A stretch of 64,000 nt of DNA from Fundidesulfovibrio magnetotacticus (lineage in GTDB: Bacteria > Desulfobacterota > Desulfovibrionia > Desulfovibrionales > Desulfovibrionaceae). Where the stretch lies: the NCBI RefSeq assembly GCF_013019105.1, contig NZ_BLTE01000013.1, positions 103,058 to 167,057 of the forward strand, written 5' to 3'. Below are positions 47,229 to 56,407 of this stretch, in pieces. The notes below the pieces were generated by a model. That model had not been told where the DNA came from, made no database searches, and saw only the letters and a program-made list of their open reading frames with translations. The translations under genes and the position numbers were made by a program. How positions within the stretch are numbered: the first letter of the stretch is position 1; each line of letters opens with the position of its first letter.

Positions 47229-48353
47229 CTAGCCGATCTTGTCGTTGATCACGGCCACCACGCGGTCCATGACCACCGAGACCCACCACGTGAGCAGCCC
47301 GCAAACGCCCGTGAGGAAGATGAAGGCCGGGAAGGGCTCCATGGCCGGGATCACCCAGGTTCCGAAATAGGCCAGGATGGGCTGGTGCATCAGGTAGATG
47401 CTATAGGAAGCCGCCGCGACCTTGGCGATGGGGGGCCACACGCCCAGGCGGTCCATGGTGTCGGAGAAGAAGAACAGGAGACCCACGCAGAGCACGCAGG
47501 ACAGCCAGTAGAGGTGCGTGGCCAGGAGCACGAACTTGGGCACGCCGAAGGCCAGGCCACAGATCGTCAGGGCGATCAGGGCGATCCAGGCCGCGCGGCG
47601 CTTGCCCTTGAAGGCTTGGCCCGCAGTGAGCCCCAGGGAGAGCACCGGGTTTGCCGCCGGGTCGCGCCAGAGGCAGGCCAGGTACATGCCCATGGCGAAC
47701 TCGCCCAGGCGGTAGGGCAGGTTGAAGTAGAAGAGGTAGTTGCACATGGCGAAGAACGAGCCGGGCATGGCCTGGGCCAGGGCCTCCAGGGCGGCCCAGA
47801 AGACGAAGCAGCCGCCCACCAGCCACAGGGCCGCCTTGTGGGGGCCCACCTTGCGGAAGAGACCGAAAAGCAGGGGATAGGCCAGGTAGAACTGCGCCAG
47901 GAGACCCATCCACCAATAGGCGGGCACGATGTCGAAAAACACCGAGGGATTGAGCGTGTGCACGAAGATCACGTGCTGGAAGAAGCTGCTGGCCAGGTTG
48001 GCCCCGGCCTTGCCCGCGACGACGGCCACCAGGGTCCAGAAGATCAGGCCCAGGTAGTAGTTGGGGCAGATGCGCAGCAGGCGGTGGCGCAGGAACTGGA
48101 GGTAGGAGGGCACGGGCCTGCCGGTGGGACCGGCGAAGGGCAGGGTGAGCACGAAGCCCGTGACGATGTTGAAGAGGATCACGCCCATCCAGCCCTGGCT
48201 CAGGATGGCTCCCAGCGCCGGTCCGAAGGGGTTCTCCACGCCCGCGCGCGGCACGTCGGACCAAAGATGGTAGAGGAAGATGCCCGTGACGGCCACGACG
48301 CGCATCACTTCGATCTGGCCGAGGGTTTTGCGTTTGGGGGCTGGGGCGCTCAT
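47229..48353 (-). CDS. Acyltransferase 3 family membrane protein (OafA-like)
   Basis: This 374-residue integral membrane protein has about ten hydrophobic segments. The start GQIEVMRVVAVTGIFLYHLWS carries the catalytic-region His of acyltransferase 3 proteins, and RHRLLRICPNYY is the family's R-x10-R-like basic motif. Such proteins O-acylate sugars in surface polysaccharides. ATG 48353 has GAGAGG upstream. It begins eight bases after the sialidase gene, so the two are co-transcribed and may modify and sense the same glycan. Confidence 0.88.
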   Translation of the reverse strand: MSAPAPKRKTLGQIEVMRVVAVTGIFLYHLWSDVPRAGVENPFGPALGAILSQGWMGVILFNIVTGFVLTLPFAGPTGRPVPSYLQFLRHRLLRICPNYYLGLIFWTLVAVVAGKAGANLASSFFQHVIFVHTLNPSVFFDIVPAYWWMGLLAQFYLAYPLLFGLFRKVGPHKAALWLVGGCFVFWAALEALAQAMPGSFFAMCNYLFYFNLPYRLGEFAMGMYLACLWRDPAANPVLSLGLTAGQAFKGKRRAAWIALIALTICGLAFGVPKFVLLATHLYWLSCVLCVGLLFFFSDTMDRLGVWPPIAKVAAASYSIYLMHQPILAYFGTWVIPAMEPFPAFIFLTGVCGLLTWWVSVVMDRVVAVINDKIG

Positions 48354-48361
48354 GAAACCTC

Positions 48362-49909
48362 TCAGGAGTTTGGGGTGGTGAAGTCCGAATCCTCGAACCA
48401 GACGCCCCGCACCCGGCTGGAACGTCCGGGCTGGTAGCCGGGCTCGTCGCCGCCGCCGTGGTGGAAGACGCAATAGTAGCGGCCGTCCGGGAGGACGGTC
48501 CAGCCGGAGTAGCCGTAGTCTCCAGGGTTGGCCAGGCGATCGTTGGCCAGTTCCAGCACGCGGGCGTCCACCCAGGCGTCGGGGTGGCCCCGCGTCGGCG
48601 TCCAGGACCAGCGGTAGGCCCGCTCGAAGCGGGGTTCGTCGATGCTGAGCGACAGGGCCTTCCAGAGGTGGCGGCCGCCGTTGTCCTCGCGCACCGAGGC
48701 GTTGCCCGCCAGGATGGCCCGGGTGTCCGCCGCGCGGGCGTCGGCCGGGTAGGTTCCGCACGCGACGCCGTTGACCACTGCCTCCACGCGCCCGGGTTCG
48801 TAGCGCAGCTCAAGGCGGACGGTGGTTCGGGCGTCGCAGGGGATGGCAGGGGCGTCGTCCGGGGGCAGCACGGCCCCGGGGGCAAGACGCCACCAGCCGC
48901 CGAAGTGCAGGGCGCAGGCCTTTCCCTGGGCCTCGGCCACCAGGACCTCGGCGGTGAGCGTGGCGCGTGCGCGCTCGGGGTCGGTCATGGGGCGCAGGGC
49001 GTAGCGTACGCAGGCCTCGCGACCGGGAGCGTTCTCGATGAGGAGCCCTTCGGGCGTCAGGCGGGGATTTTCCGGGTCCGGGTGCAGGCCGTGCACGGCG
49101 AAGTCCTGGTCGAGTTCGTCGAGGGTTCCAGTCCAGGCGGCGGTGCCGCCGTCGGGCCCCACGGCGCGGTAGGTGACCAGCAGGCGGCCCGAAGGCGCAA
49201 GCCCCAGGGTGGGTCTGTGGCCAAGGAGCGGCGTGGGCCGGGGCAGGCTCCAGGTGACGCCCTCGTCCTCCGAGAGGCAGAGGTACATGGGTTCGTAGAC
49301 GTGGGAGTTCTCGCGCAGCACGGCCAGCAGGCGGCCGTCGGGCAGGCGGGTCATGGAGGCCTCGCAGAGCACGAGGCTTCTGTCGTTGGCCAGCACGGAG
49401 CGCATGCGCCAGAGCGCCCCCTCGTCGGAGGAGACGTAGACCGTCTGCTCGGCCGGGGCCTGGCGGATCTTGGAAAGGGGGGACTCGCCCCGGTGCACGT
49501 GGCAGGTGGTGAGCCACAGGTCCGGGCGCAGGGCGAGCACGCGGTCCGGGATGGAGAGGGGCGGCCCGGCGCAGGGCTGGCGGGCGAAGGAGTGGCCTTC
49601 GTCCAGGCTCCAGTACTGGCTGGCCGAGGTGTCGTCGATGACCAGCAGACGTCCGTCTTCCAGGCGCGTGATGCGCGGGCAGTGCCCCTGCCCGGCGCGC
49701 AGCAAACGCGGACCGGACCAGGCGCCTCCCAGATCGTCCGAGGTGGAGACCAGGAGCGCCGCGCGGGTGGCCACGTGCCGGTCGGCCTGCCGGTAAACGC
49801 AGACAAGCCGCCCCTGGGGCGTGGCGACCACGTCTGGGAAACAGAGATAATGGCCGGGTCGGGCGTCCACCACGGCGTGTCGTCCGGCTTGGAAGGTCAG
49901 GCTGGGCAT
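48362..49909 (-). CDS. Sialidase-like six-bladed propeller protein
   Basis: This 515-residue protein has several Asp-box motifs (SLDEGHSF, SSDEGALW, SEDEGVTW and a degenerate STSDDLGGAW), the mark of sialidase-type beta-propellers. A second, lectin-like or propeller part follows (residues about 320-515). There is no signal peptide, so it would be cytoplasmic, which is odd for a sialidase. Whether the catalytic arginine triad and Tyr/Glu pair are complete cannot be judged by eye. It is coupled to the acyltransferase gene downstream. Confidence 0.75.
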   Translation of the reverse strand: MPSLTFQAGRHAVVDARPGHYLCFPDVVATPQGRLVCVYRQADRHVATRAALLVSTSDDLGGAWSGPRLLRAGQGHCPRITRLEDGRLLVIDDTSASQYWSLDEGHSFARQPCAGPPLSIPDRVLALRPDLWLTTCHVHRGESPLSKIRQAPAEQTVYVSSDEGALWRMRSVLANDRSLVLCEASMTRLPDGRLLAVLRENSHVYEPMYLCLSEDEGVTWSLPRPTPLLGHRPTLGLAPSGRLLVTYRAVGPDGGTAAWTGTLDELDQDFAVHGLHPDPENPRLTPEGLLIENAPGREACVRYALRPMTDPERARATLTAEVLVAEAQGKACALHFGGWWRLAPGAVLPPDDAPAIPCDARTTVRLELRYEPGRVEAVVNGVACGTYPADARAADTRAILAGNASVREDNGGRHLWKALSLSIDEPRFERAYRWSWTPTRGHPDAWVDARVLELANDRLANPGDYGYSGWTVLPDGRYYCVFHHGGGDEPGYQPGRSSRVRGVWFEDSDFTTPNS

Positions 49910-49957
49910 CGGGACTCCTTGATGTGAATGTGCCCGTAACGCCTGGAAATGTCAAAA

Positions 49958-51091
49958 CTAGAAGGGCGCTTCACCTTGAAGGGCGGCGTCTTCGCCGCCC
50001 TGGACGGGGAAACTCACCTCGAAGGCCGCCCCGCCGGGACCGGTGTGCACGCGCAATGTGCCGCGGAGTTGGCGCACGAGGCTGGTGACAAGCTGCAGGC
50101 CCAGGGAGGGCGGGTTGTCCAGGTCGAGCCAGGAGGGCAGGCCGTTGCCGTCGTCGGAGACGGCGATGAGGGCGTGCCCATCGACCAGGGCCGCGCGCAG
50201 GCGGATGACGCCGGTCGAACGCCCGTTGAAGGCGTGCTTGAGGCTGTTGGTGACCAGTTCGTTGATGATCAGCCCACAGGGCACCGCGGAGTCCACCGCG
50301 AGGTGGAACGACTGGCAGTCGAGGTCCGGGGTCACCATGAGGTTGCGGGAACAGTAGGCCTGGACGAGGAAAAGTGTCAGCTCGCTCATGTAGGCGGCAA
50401 GGTCGATGCGCGAAAGGTCCTGGGAGCGGTAGAGCTTTTCGTGCACCAGGGCCATGGCGCGCACGCGGGCCTGGCTGTCCTGGAAGGGGGCGGCCAGGCG
50501 GTCGTCGCTGTAGCGCAGGGCCTGGAGCGAGAGCAGGCTGCACACGATCTGAAGGTTGTTCTTGACCCGGTGATGCACTTCCTTGAGGAGCACGGTCTTC
50601 TCGGCCAGGGCCGCGCGCAGGGCCTCCTCGGCGGCGGCGCGTTCGGCGACTTCCTGGGTAAGGCTGCGGGTGCGCTCCTCCACCATGATTTCGAGGCGTT
50701 CGCGATGCTCGCGGTTCTCCTTGATGAGCCGCGAGCGTTCGGCCACGGTATTCACGGAGTGCAGGAGGATGGCCATGTCCTCCACGGGCTTGGTGATGAA
50801 ATCCGCCGCGCCGAGGCGCAGGGCGGAGATCACGTCCTGGATGTTGCCCGTGCCCGAGACCACTACCACCGGCAGTTCCGGGGCCAGATCGCGCAGGCGC
50901 TCCAGGGTGGCCAGGCCGCCCATGCCGGGCATGTTCAGGTCAAGCAGGACGGCGTCAAAGGCGTTCAGGTCGGGAAGCTGGAGGCACTGTTCGCCGTCCG
51001 GGGCGAGGGAGACGTCGTGTCCGAGGTCATCCAGATAGGCCTGGATGGTCATTCGGATGGCGGCGTCGTCGTCGACACAGAGGATGCGCAT
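49958..51091 (-). CDS. Receiver-histidine kinase hybrid (HisKA_2 type)
   Basis: This 377-residue protein has an N-terminal receiver (Asp51 in AVLLDLNMPGMGG, Lys in FITKPVED), a coiled coil (about 115-165) and a HisKA_2/HWE-type kinase. The phosphoacceptor His lies in EVHHRVKNNLQ (about residue 173-174); the ATPase has NELVTNSLKHAF and SDDGNGLP. With the receiver first and no transmembrane segment, it probably acts as a relay downstream of another kinase. No output partner gene is adjacent. Confidence 0.92.
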   Translation of the reverse strand: MRILCVDDDAAIRMTIQAYLDDLGHDVSLAPDGEQCLQLPDLNAFDAVLLDLNMPGMGGLATLERLRDLAPELPVVVVSGTGNIQDVISALRLGAADFITKPVEDMAILLHSVNTVAERSRLIKENREHRERLEIMVEERTRSLTQEVAERAAAEEALRAALAEKTVLLKEVHHRVKNNLQIVCSLLSLQALRYSDDRLAAPFQDSQARVRAMALVHEKLYRSQDLSRIDLAAYMSELTLFLVQAYCSRNLMVTPDLDCQSFHLAVDSAVPCGLIINELVTNSLKHAFNGRSTGVIRLRAALVDGHALIAVSDDGNGLPSWLDLDNPPSLGLQLVTSLVRQLRGTLRVHTGPGGAAFEVSFPVQGGEDAALQGEAPF

Positions 51092-51147
51092 GACGAAACC
51101 CTTGTCCAGGCGAACACCCCGGTCTCAGAGCGGCCAGGGCGGGCGTA

Positions 51148-52143
51148 TCACGGTTTGCCTACGGCCAGGGCGGACTGGCTGGAGTCCCCGATGATGAGGT
51201 ATTTGCCTGGGTAGGCAGTGGGCTTGCGTTCCTTTTTGAAAAGCCAGGAGTCGGGGCGGGATTTGGCCCATTGCTCGTAGTGGCTGTCCAGGATGGCGTG
51301 GGTGTCCAGGAAGCGGTTCAGGCCTGCGGAAATGCGCACGCAGCCTTTGGAGTCGGTGCGGCCAAGGCGGGGCTCGCCCCGTTCAGGGTCGGTGGAGTGC
51401 ATGAGCAGCCGCAGCTGGCTCATGGTGTTGCCGTCCTTGTATTTCTTCAGGCCGCGCTGGTAGCCGAAGTCCCAGACGCGGCTGTCCTTGGCGCCGAGGC
51501 CGCGCCAGCCCTCCTGGTTGGGGGTGCCCTGGGCGCGGTAGGAGAAGTTGTCCAGGAGGTTCTCGAAGACGCCGATGGGGGTCTCGAAGTAGTCGCCGCC
51601 CTTTTCAATGTTGCCCGAGGAGATGAGGTCAGCGCCGAGGATGTCGATGCGTTCGGAGCGCGCGTCGTAGAGGCCCACCACGATGAACTGGGCTTTGGGG
51701 TTGCGGTCGGCGTAGGCGAAGAACTGCGTGCCGTCGAAGCGCAGGCCGGAGCGGGCCATCTGGGCGGCCACGTCGCGGCGAACGAAATCGAAGTAGCGCT
51801 CGCCCAGGCTCAGGAGCCGCTGGCGGCGCTCTTCCAGGATGTCCTGGAGCTTCGGTGATTTGGACCAGAGCTTCTTGTAGCGGTCGATGCGCTCGAGCGT
51901 GGGCTTGCGGACCTCGTCCTGGAAGGTGGCACGCAGGGCGGAAAGTTCCTCGTCGGGCTCGGGGGGCCGCTGGTTCTGGCCCTGGTCGGAGAGGGAGGCC
52001 AGCCGCTGGCCCGCGGGGTCCTGCTGTCCCAGGGCCGCGTGCCAGCCCAGCGCCAGCACGAGCGGCAACACGAGGCCTGCGGAGAAGGCTGTGAGGGCGC
52101 GCGAACGCGGCGATCGTTTACGGGATGATCTCGAAGACGCCAT
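51148..52143 (-). CDS. L,D-transpeptidase (YkuD domain)
   Basis: This 331-residue protein has an N-terminal signal or anchor segment (about 16-40), a helical region and a C-terminal YkuD domain. The active site is in HSTDPERGEPRLGRTDSKGCVRIS, with the nucleophile Cys in SKGCVR. Such enzymes form 3-3 peptidoglycan cross-links or attach proteins to the wall. The next gene on the strand also encodes a wall enzyme. The start ATG 52143 lacks a strong ribosome site. Confidence 0.88.
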   Translation of the reverse strand: MASSRSSRKRSPRSRALTAFSAGLVLPLVLALGWHAALGQQDPAGQRLASLSDQGQNQRPPEPDEELSALRATFQDEVRKPTLERIDRYKKLWSKSPKLQDILEERRQRLLSLGERYFDFVRRDVAAQMARSGLRFDGTQFFAYADRNPKAQFIVVGLYDARSERIDILGADLISSGNIEKGGDYFETPIGVFENLLDNFSYRAQGTPNQEGWRGLGAKDSRVWDFGYQRGLKKYKDGNTMSQLRLLMHSTDPERGEPRLGRTDSKGCVRISAGLNRFLDTHAILDSHYEQWAKSRPDSWLFKKERKPTAYPGKYLIIGDSSQSALAVGKP

Positions 52144-52256
52144 GTCGAATATCCGGATCAGGAATCAATTTCGCGTAAGGTAACTCAAGCTGATGCAAAA
52201 GAAAAGGGGCGGGAGCGCGCGCTCCAGCCCCGAAAGGTCATTGGGAGGGGCGTCGT

Positions 52257-52895
52257 CTAGAAGACTCGCCGCGCGCCGGTGTATTTTCGTTCCCAGGTGG
52301 GTTCGTCGAGGCTGGAGATCTTGACGGTGTCGCCGGAGCTGGAGCTGTGGATGAATTTGTTGTCTTCGAGGTAGATGCCGACGTGCGTGATGCGTTTTTT
52401 ATTGCCGAAGAAGACGAGGTCGCCTTTTTTCAGCTGGCTTTTGGGAATCACCTTGCCTTCCTGGAACTGCTCGCGGGAGCTGCGGGGCAGGTTTACGCCC
52501 AGCTTGCCGTAGACCCAGGTGGTGAAGCCGGAGCAGTCGAACCCGGTGCCGGGCTCCACGCCGCCCGGGCGGTAGAGGGTGCCGATCTGGCTGAAGGCCA
52601 GGGCCACCAGCTGCTGCTGGTTCTTGGGACCCTTGAAGCTCAGCTCGAAGGGGTTGCTCGCGCCGGAGATCGCGCCGGGCACGGGCAGGGTGCAGAACTG
52701 TCCGTTGGAGAAATGCAGGAAGGGGGATGTGGGCTCGAAGGCCTCGGCGATGGAGGCCGTGGACTTTTCGGTGTCCGCGAGATTCTGGCGCGACGAATAC
52801 TGTTTGGATCCACAGGCGGTGGTGGCAAGCAGGATGGCGAACACAAACAGGTTGCGGACGGTCATCCAGGGGGCAAGGGGTGTGGTGCCTAGCAT
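52257..52895 (-). CDS. NlpC/P60-family cell-wall hydrolase, putative lipoprotein
   Basis: This 212-residue protein has a signal sequence ending in LATTACGS, a poor but possible lipobox, and an NlpC/P60 domain (about 95-205): the catalytic Cys in DCSGFTTWVYGKLG and His in THVGIYL, with PRSSREQFQEG between. It cleaves peptide stems of peptidoglycan. ATG 52895 was chosen because GAGGA lies upstream and the signal peptide length is right; a longer start adds an unconserved N-terminus. Confidence 0.88.
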   Translation of the reverse strand: MLGTTPLAPWMTVRNLFVFAILLATTACGSKQYSSRQNLADTEKSTASIAEAFEPTSPFLHFSNGQFCTLPVPGAISGASNPFELSFKGPKNQQQLVALAFSQIGTLYRPGGVEPGTGFDCSGFTTWVYGKLGVNLPRSSREQFQEGKVIPKSQLKKGDLVFFGNKKRITHVGIYLEDNKFIHSSSSGDTVKISSLDEPTWERKYTGARRVF

Positions 52896-53307
52896 CTCTT
52901 CCTCGTCTCCGTGTGTTTTGGCCGTAACGGCGGTCGATGAAACGCTCAATAATCCTCCGCATTCATGCGGTAAGTGGCATACGGAAAGGCTCTTCGGGTC
53001 CTAGTGAGGTCGGCCTGGAGGCGGTCATGTCCGGCGGCGCGGGCCGCGCAGGTGGACATGCGAAGCGGGGACGGCGTGGTGGATCGAGTCCTGCCGGGAG
53101 CCTCGCTTGTGCCGAACCTTTGATGGGATTTCTAGGCGGCCGGGGGAAAATTGTCCAGCATTTTTCAGCAAATTGACGATGAAATTCATAATTGCCGCGA
53201 ATCAAAAACCTTTTTGGGCTTGCGCGGGCGCGGCTTTCTGGTAGAGTCCCAGCGCCGCGAAAGCGCCAAAATCCTTGCGCTCGGCGCGTCAAGCGAGCAT
53301 CCTTCCC
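52896..53307. other. Divergent intergenic region before the RACo-like gene
   Basis: No gene is supportable. An AT-rich block at about 53145-53215 contains a possible -10 CATAAT (53187-53192). I see no clear terminator, operator or known riboswitch; a cobalamin riboswitch would be of interest given the next gene, but I cannot identify one. Confidence 0.5.
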
Positions 53308-54858
53308 ATGCCGATGAACATCTTCACCATCGTTGACAAGGCAGGCGGGCCGGACCGGCCCGTGAGCGTCTCGCCCGGGCTCACCCTGGCCCAGCACCTC
53401 TACATCGAAGGCGCTTTCGATGGCCGCCCCCTGTGTTCGGGCGCGGGCCGTTGCGGGAAGTGCGCCGTGCTCTTCGAGCCTGGCGCTCCCGCGCCGGAGC
53501 TCGCCGAGGAGCGCGTGCTCGAACCGGAGCGCCTGGAGCAGGGCTGGCGGCTCTCCTGCGCCCGCCCCCCGCTGCCGGGCGCCAGGGTGCGCGTGCGCCT
53601 TGCCCCGGAACGCACCCCGCCTCCCGCCCCCCGCGAGGTCTGCCCCGGGGCCGTGCTGGGGGTCGACCTGGGCACCACGTCGCTGCACTGGCGCTTCGAG
53701 CGCGGGGACGAGGCCCTGGGCCGGGCCCTGCCCAATCCGCAACTGGGCGCGGGCAGCGAGGTGATGTCGCGCCTGGCCCTGGCCCGTGTTCCCGACGGGG
53801 CCCGGAGATTGCGCCGGGCCGTTGTCCTGGCCGTGCGCGAGGCCGTGGCCGCGCTGCCCTGCCTGCCCGGCGGGCTCTGCCTGGCGGGCAACTCCTGCAT
53901 GACCTTCCTGGCCCTGGGCATGGACCCCTCGGGTCTGGCCGCCGCCCCCTACCGCCTGGACTGGCCGGGAGGGGACTTCGCCGAGCTTGACCCAGAGCTT
54001 CCCCGGGTCTACATCCCGCCGCTTCTCGCGCCCTTCGTGGGCGGCGACGTGTCGGCGGGTCTGGCCGCCCTGGAGTTCTCCGGCGCGGCCCCCCGCGCCC
54101 CCTTGCTCCTGGCGGATCTCGGCACCAACGGCGAGTTCGCCCTGACCCTGCCCGACGGCCGGGTGCTGGTGGCCAGCGTGCCCATGGGCCCCGCCCTGGA
54201 GGGCGTGGGCATGTCCCGTGGGATGCTGGCCGGACCGGGGGCCGCCGTGTCCTTCGCACTCACCCCGGCGGGGCTCGCGCCGCGCCTCTATGAAGGAAGC
54301 GCCGGGCCGCTCCGGGGCGTTTCGGGCACGGGCTACGTGAGCCTGCTGGCCAGGCTGCGCGCCATGGGCGCGGTGGAGGCCACGGGGCGCTTCGCCCGCG
54401 AGGCCGCCTCGCCCCTGGCCGCGCGCGCCCTGGCCGGGCTGCGCAGGGAAGCCGACGGAGCGCCGGTCCTGGACGTGGCCGGGGTCCCACTGCATGGGAG
54501 CGACGTGGAGGCCCTGCTTGCGGTGAAGGCCGCCTTCGAGTCCGCCGTGGGCATCCTGCTCGAAACGGCAGGGCTCCGCTTCGCGGACCTTCACGAGGTG
54601 CTCCTTGCCGGGGCGCTGGGCGAGCACGTCTCCCCGGCGGACCTGGAGACCCTGGGCTTCTTCCCTCCGGGCGGGAGCGCCCGCGTGCGCGCGGCGGGCA
54701 ACACGTCCCTGGCGGGGGCCTGCCTGGCCGCCGGGCGGGCGGACGTGCGGGAGTGGCTGGCGGGCCTGCCCGGCAGGACCAGGCCGGTGGACGTGGTGTC
54801 CTCCGGCGGCTTTCAGCGGCGTTATCTCGACGCCATGAGGTTCGATCATGCCCGATGA
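53308..54858 (+). CDS. RACo-like [2Fe-2S]/ASKHA reductive activator
   Basis: This 516-residue protein has an N-terminal plant-type [2Fe-2S] domain (CSGAGRCGKC with a later Cys, C-x5-C-x2-C) and a C-terminal DUF4445 ASKHA ATPase domain (VLGVDLGTTSLHW, LLLADLGTNGEFAL, VLLAGALGEH). This is the layout of RACo, which reductively activates corrinoid proteins with ATP. Methyltransferase or corrinoid genes are not adjacent. ATG 53308 (or 53314) is the start; no ribosome site is visible. It overlaps the methyltransferase gene by 11 bases. Confidence 0.87.
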   Translation: MPMNIFTIVDKAGGPDRPVSVSPGLTLAQHLYIEGAFDGRPLCSGAGRCGKCAVLFEPGAPAPELAEERVLEPERLEQGWRLSCARPPLPGARVRVRLAPERTPPPAPREVCPGAVLGVDLGTTSLHWRFERGDEALGRALPNPQLGAGSEVMSRLALARVPDGARRLRRAVVLAVREAVAALPCLPGGLCLAGNSCMTFLALGMDPSGLAAAPYRLDWPGGDFAELDPELPRVYIPPLLAPFVGGDVSAGLAALEFSGAAPRAPLLLADLGTNGEFALTLPDGRVLVASVPMGPALEGVGMSRGMLAGPGAAVSFALTPAGLAPRLYEGSAGPLRGVSGTGYVSLLARLRAMGAVEATGRFAREAASPLAARALAGLRREADGAPVLDVAGVPLHGSDVEALLAVKAAFESAVGILLETAGLRFADLHEVLLAGALGEHVSPADLETLGFFPPGGSARVRAAGNTSLAGACLAAGRADVREWLAGLPGRTRPVDVVSSGGFQRRYLDAMRFDHAR

Positions 54859-56407
54859 GCGCGGGGTCCGTCCCGGACGGTGCGTCCCCCTTTTCCCCCG
54901 GCCGGGGGCCAAGGCCATGCAGGCCCTGGAAGGCTACCGACAGGTGCTGGCCCAGGCCCATCCCCTGCGGCCCAGGCACCAGGCCGAGCTCCCCGGGGAG
55001 ATCAAGCGGCTCTCCCTGGCCCTCACGGCCGAACGCGGCCCCGGGCCCCAGGCCAACTACCTGGCCGCGCCGGGCGCGCTGGCGGCCTATCTCCATTATT
55101 TCCTGCCGTGGAACCTCTACCGGCTCTCGCGCCTCTTCGCGGGTCTTGCTCCGGATCTGCCCGAGGGATCGAGCGTGCTCGACCTGGGCTGCGGCCCCCT
55201 GACCATGGTCCAGGCCCTGTGGATCGCCCGGCCGGAACTGCGCGGGCGCAAGCTGCGCTTCGTCTGCGTGGATCAGACCGGGCAGGCCCTGCGCGCCGGG
55301 CGCGCCCTCTTCGAGGCCCTCTCCGGAGAGGCTGGCCGCGCCTGGAGCGTGGAGACTGTGCAGGCCCCGGCCCACAAGGCCCCCCAGGAGCCCTTCCGGG
55401 CCGTGTGGTCGGCCAACGCGGCGGGCGAGATGGTGCGCGGCCGGGGCGAGGAGGGGCACGAGTCCCTGGAGCGCTCGGCCGGGCTTTTCCTCTCGCGCCT
55501 GGCCCACGACGGCCACGTGCTCCTGGTGGAGCCGGGCACGCGCCACGGCGGTCGACTGCTCTCGCGCCTGCGCGAGGTCTTCCTTGAAGAAGGGCTGGCC
55601 CCGCAGGCCCCCTGCACCCACCACGACGCCTGCCCCATGCTGGCCCCGCGCTGGCGCTCCTGGTGCCACTTCGTTTTCCCGGCCGACGACGTGCCCCGCT
55701 GGCTGGCCTCGCTGACCCGCGCCTCCGGCCTGGAGAAGGATCGCGCCAGCCTGAGCTTCCTGCTGGCCGGGGCCGAGGTCCCCGAACCGGCTGTGGACCG
55801 CTGGCGGGTGGTCTCCCACCGTTTCCCCCTGGCGGGGGGGCAGGGGGCCTACCTCTGCGGCGGGGAAGGCCTGCGGCTCCTGGGCTTTTCGACGCCCCCG
55901 CCGGGACTCGTTTCCGGGGCGCTCCTGGAGGCCCGGCTGCCCGAGCCCCGCGAACGCGACCCCAAGAGCGGGGCCTGGCTGGCCGCCCTGGACACGGAGC
56001 CCGAGCGGGAACGGACTGCGGAGGCCCCCGAGGCCCACGGGGCCGGACCGCGCGAGGAGCGCGGCGTCTCAACGAAGCCCGGCGTTCAGGCCGACCCCAA
56101 GCCCGGTGGCGCGCCCGGTTCCTCGGCCGGTCGGGGCGGCGGGCCGTCGCGTCCGTCCGGCGCTCCGCGCCCGAAAGGCGGACGGGCGACCGGCCCTGCC
56201 GGGGGCGCGACGGGAACCGGCAGGGAGGAGCGCTCCCGCGCCCCGGCACGGACTTCCGGGGACGCCCCGCCTCCCGCGCGGCCGCACGGCCGGGGCCCCG
56301 CCCCCGGCAAGACGCCCGGCGGCAAGCCCGGCGGCAAGCCCGGCGCGCGCCGCCCGTCCGCTCCGGCGAGGGGCAGGGGCGGCCGGGGCGGGGGAGGCAG
56401 GCCCTGA
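54848..56407 (+). CDS. Rsm22-family SAM methyltransferase with disordered basic tail
   Basis: This 519-residue protein has a SAM site (SVLDLGCGPLTMVQAL) and a cysteine-rich CTHHDACPMLAPRWRSWCHF typical of Rsm22/METTL17, in which cysteines bind an Fe-S cluster. Relatives act on the small ribosomal subunit. The last roughly 150 residues (from about 370) are low-complexity Pro/Gly/Arg/Ala, with KPGGKPG repeats and a GRGGRGGGG end, suggesting RNA binding. ATG 54848 overlaps the previous gene; its stop overlaps lipB (TGATG). Confidence 0.8.
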   Translation: MPDERGVRPGRCVPLFPRPGAKAMQALEGYRQVLAQAHPLRPRHQAELPGEIKRLSLALTAERGPGPQANYLAAPGALAAYLHYFLPWNLYRLSRLFAGLAPDLPEGSSVLDLGCGPLTMVQALWIARPELRGRKLRFVCVDQTGQALRAGRALFEALSGEAGRAWSVETVQAPAHKAPQEPFRAVWSANAAGEMVRGRGEEGHESLERSAGLFLSRLAHDGHVLLVEPGTRHGGRLLSRLREVFLEEGLAPQAPCTHHDACPMLAPRWRSWCHFVFPADDVPRWLASLTRASGLEKDRASLSFLLAGAEVPEPAVDRWRVVSHRFPLAGGQGAYLCGGEGLRLLGFSTPPPGLVSGALLEARLPEPRERDPKSGAWLAALDTEPERERTAEAPEAHGAGPREERGVSTKPGVQADPKPGGAPGSSAGRGGGPSRPSGAPRPKGGRATGPAGGATGTGREERSRAPARTSGDAPPPARPHGRGPAPGKTPGGKPGGKPGARRPSAPARGRGGRGGGGRP

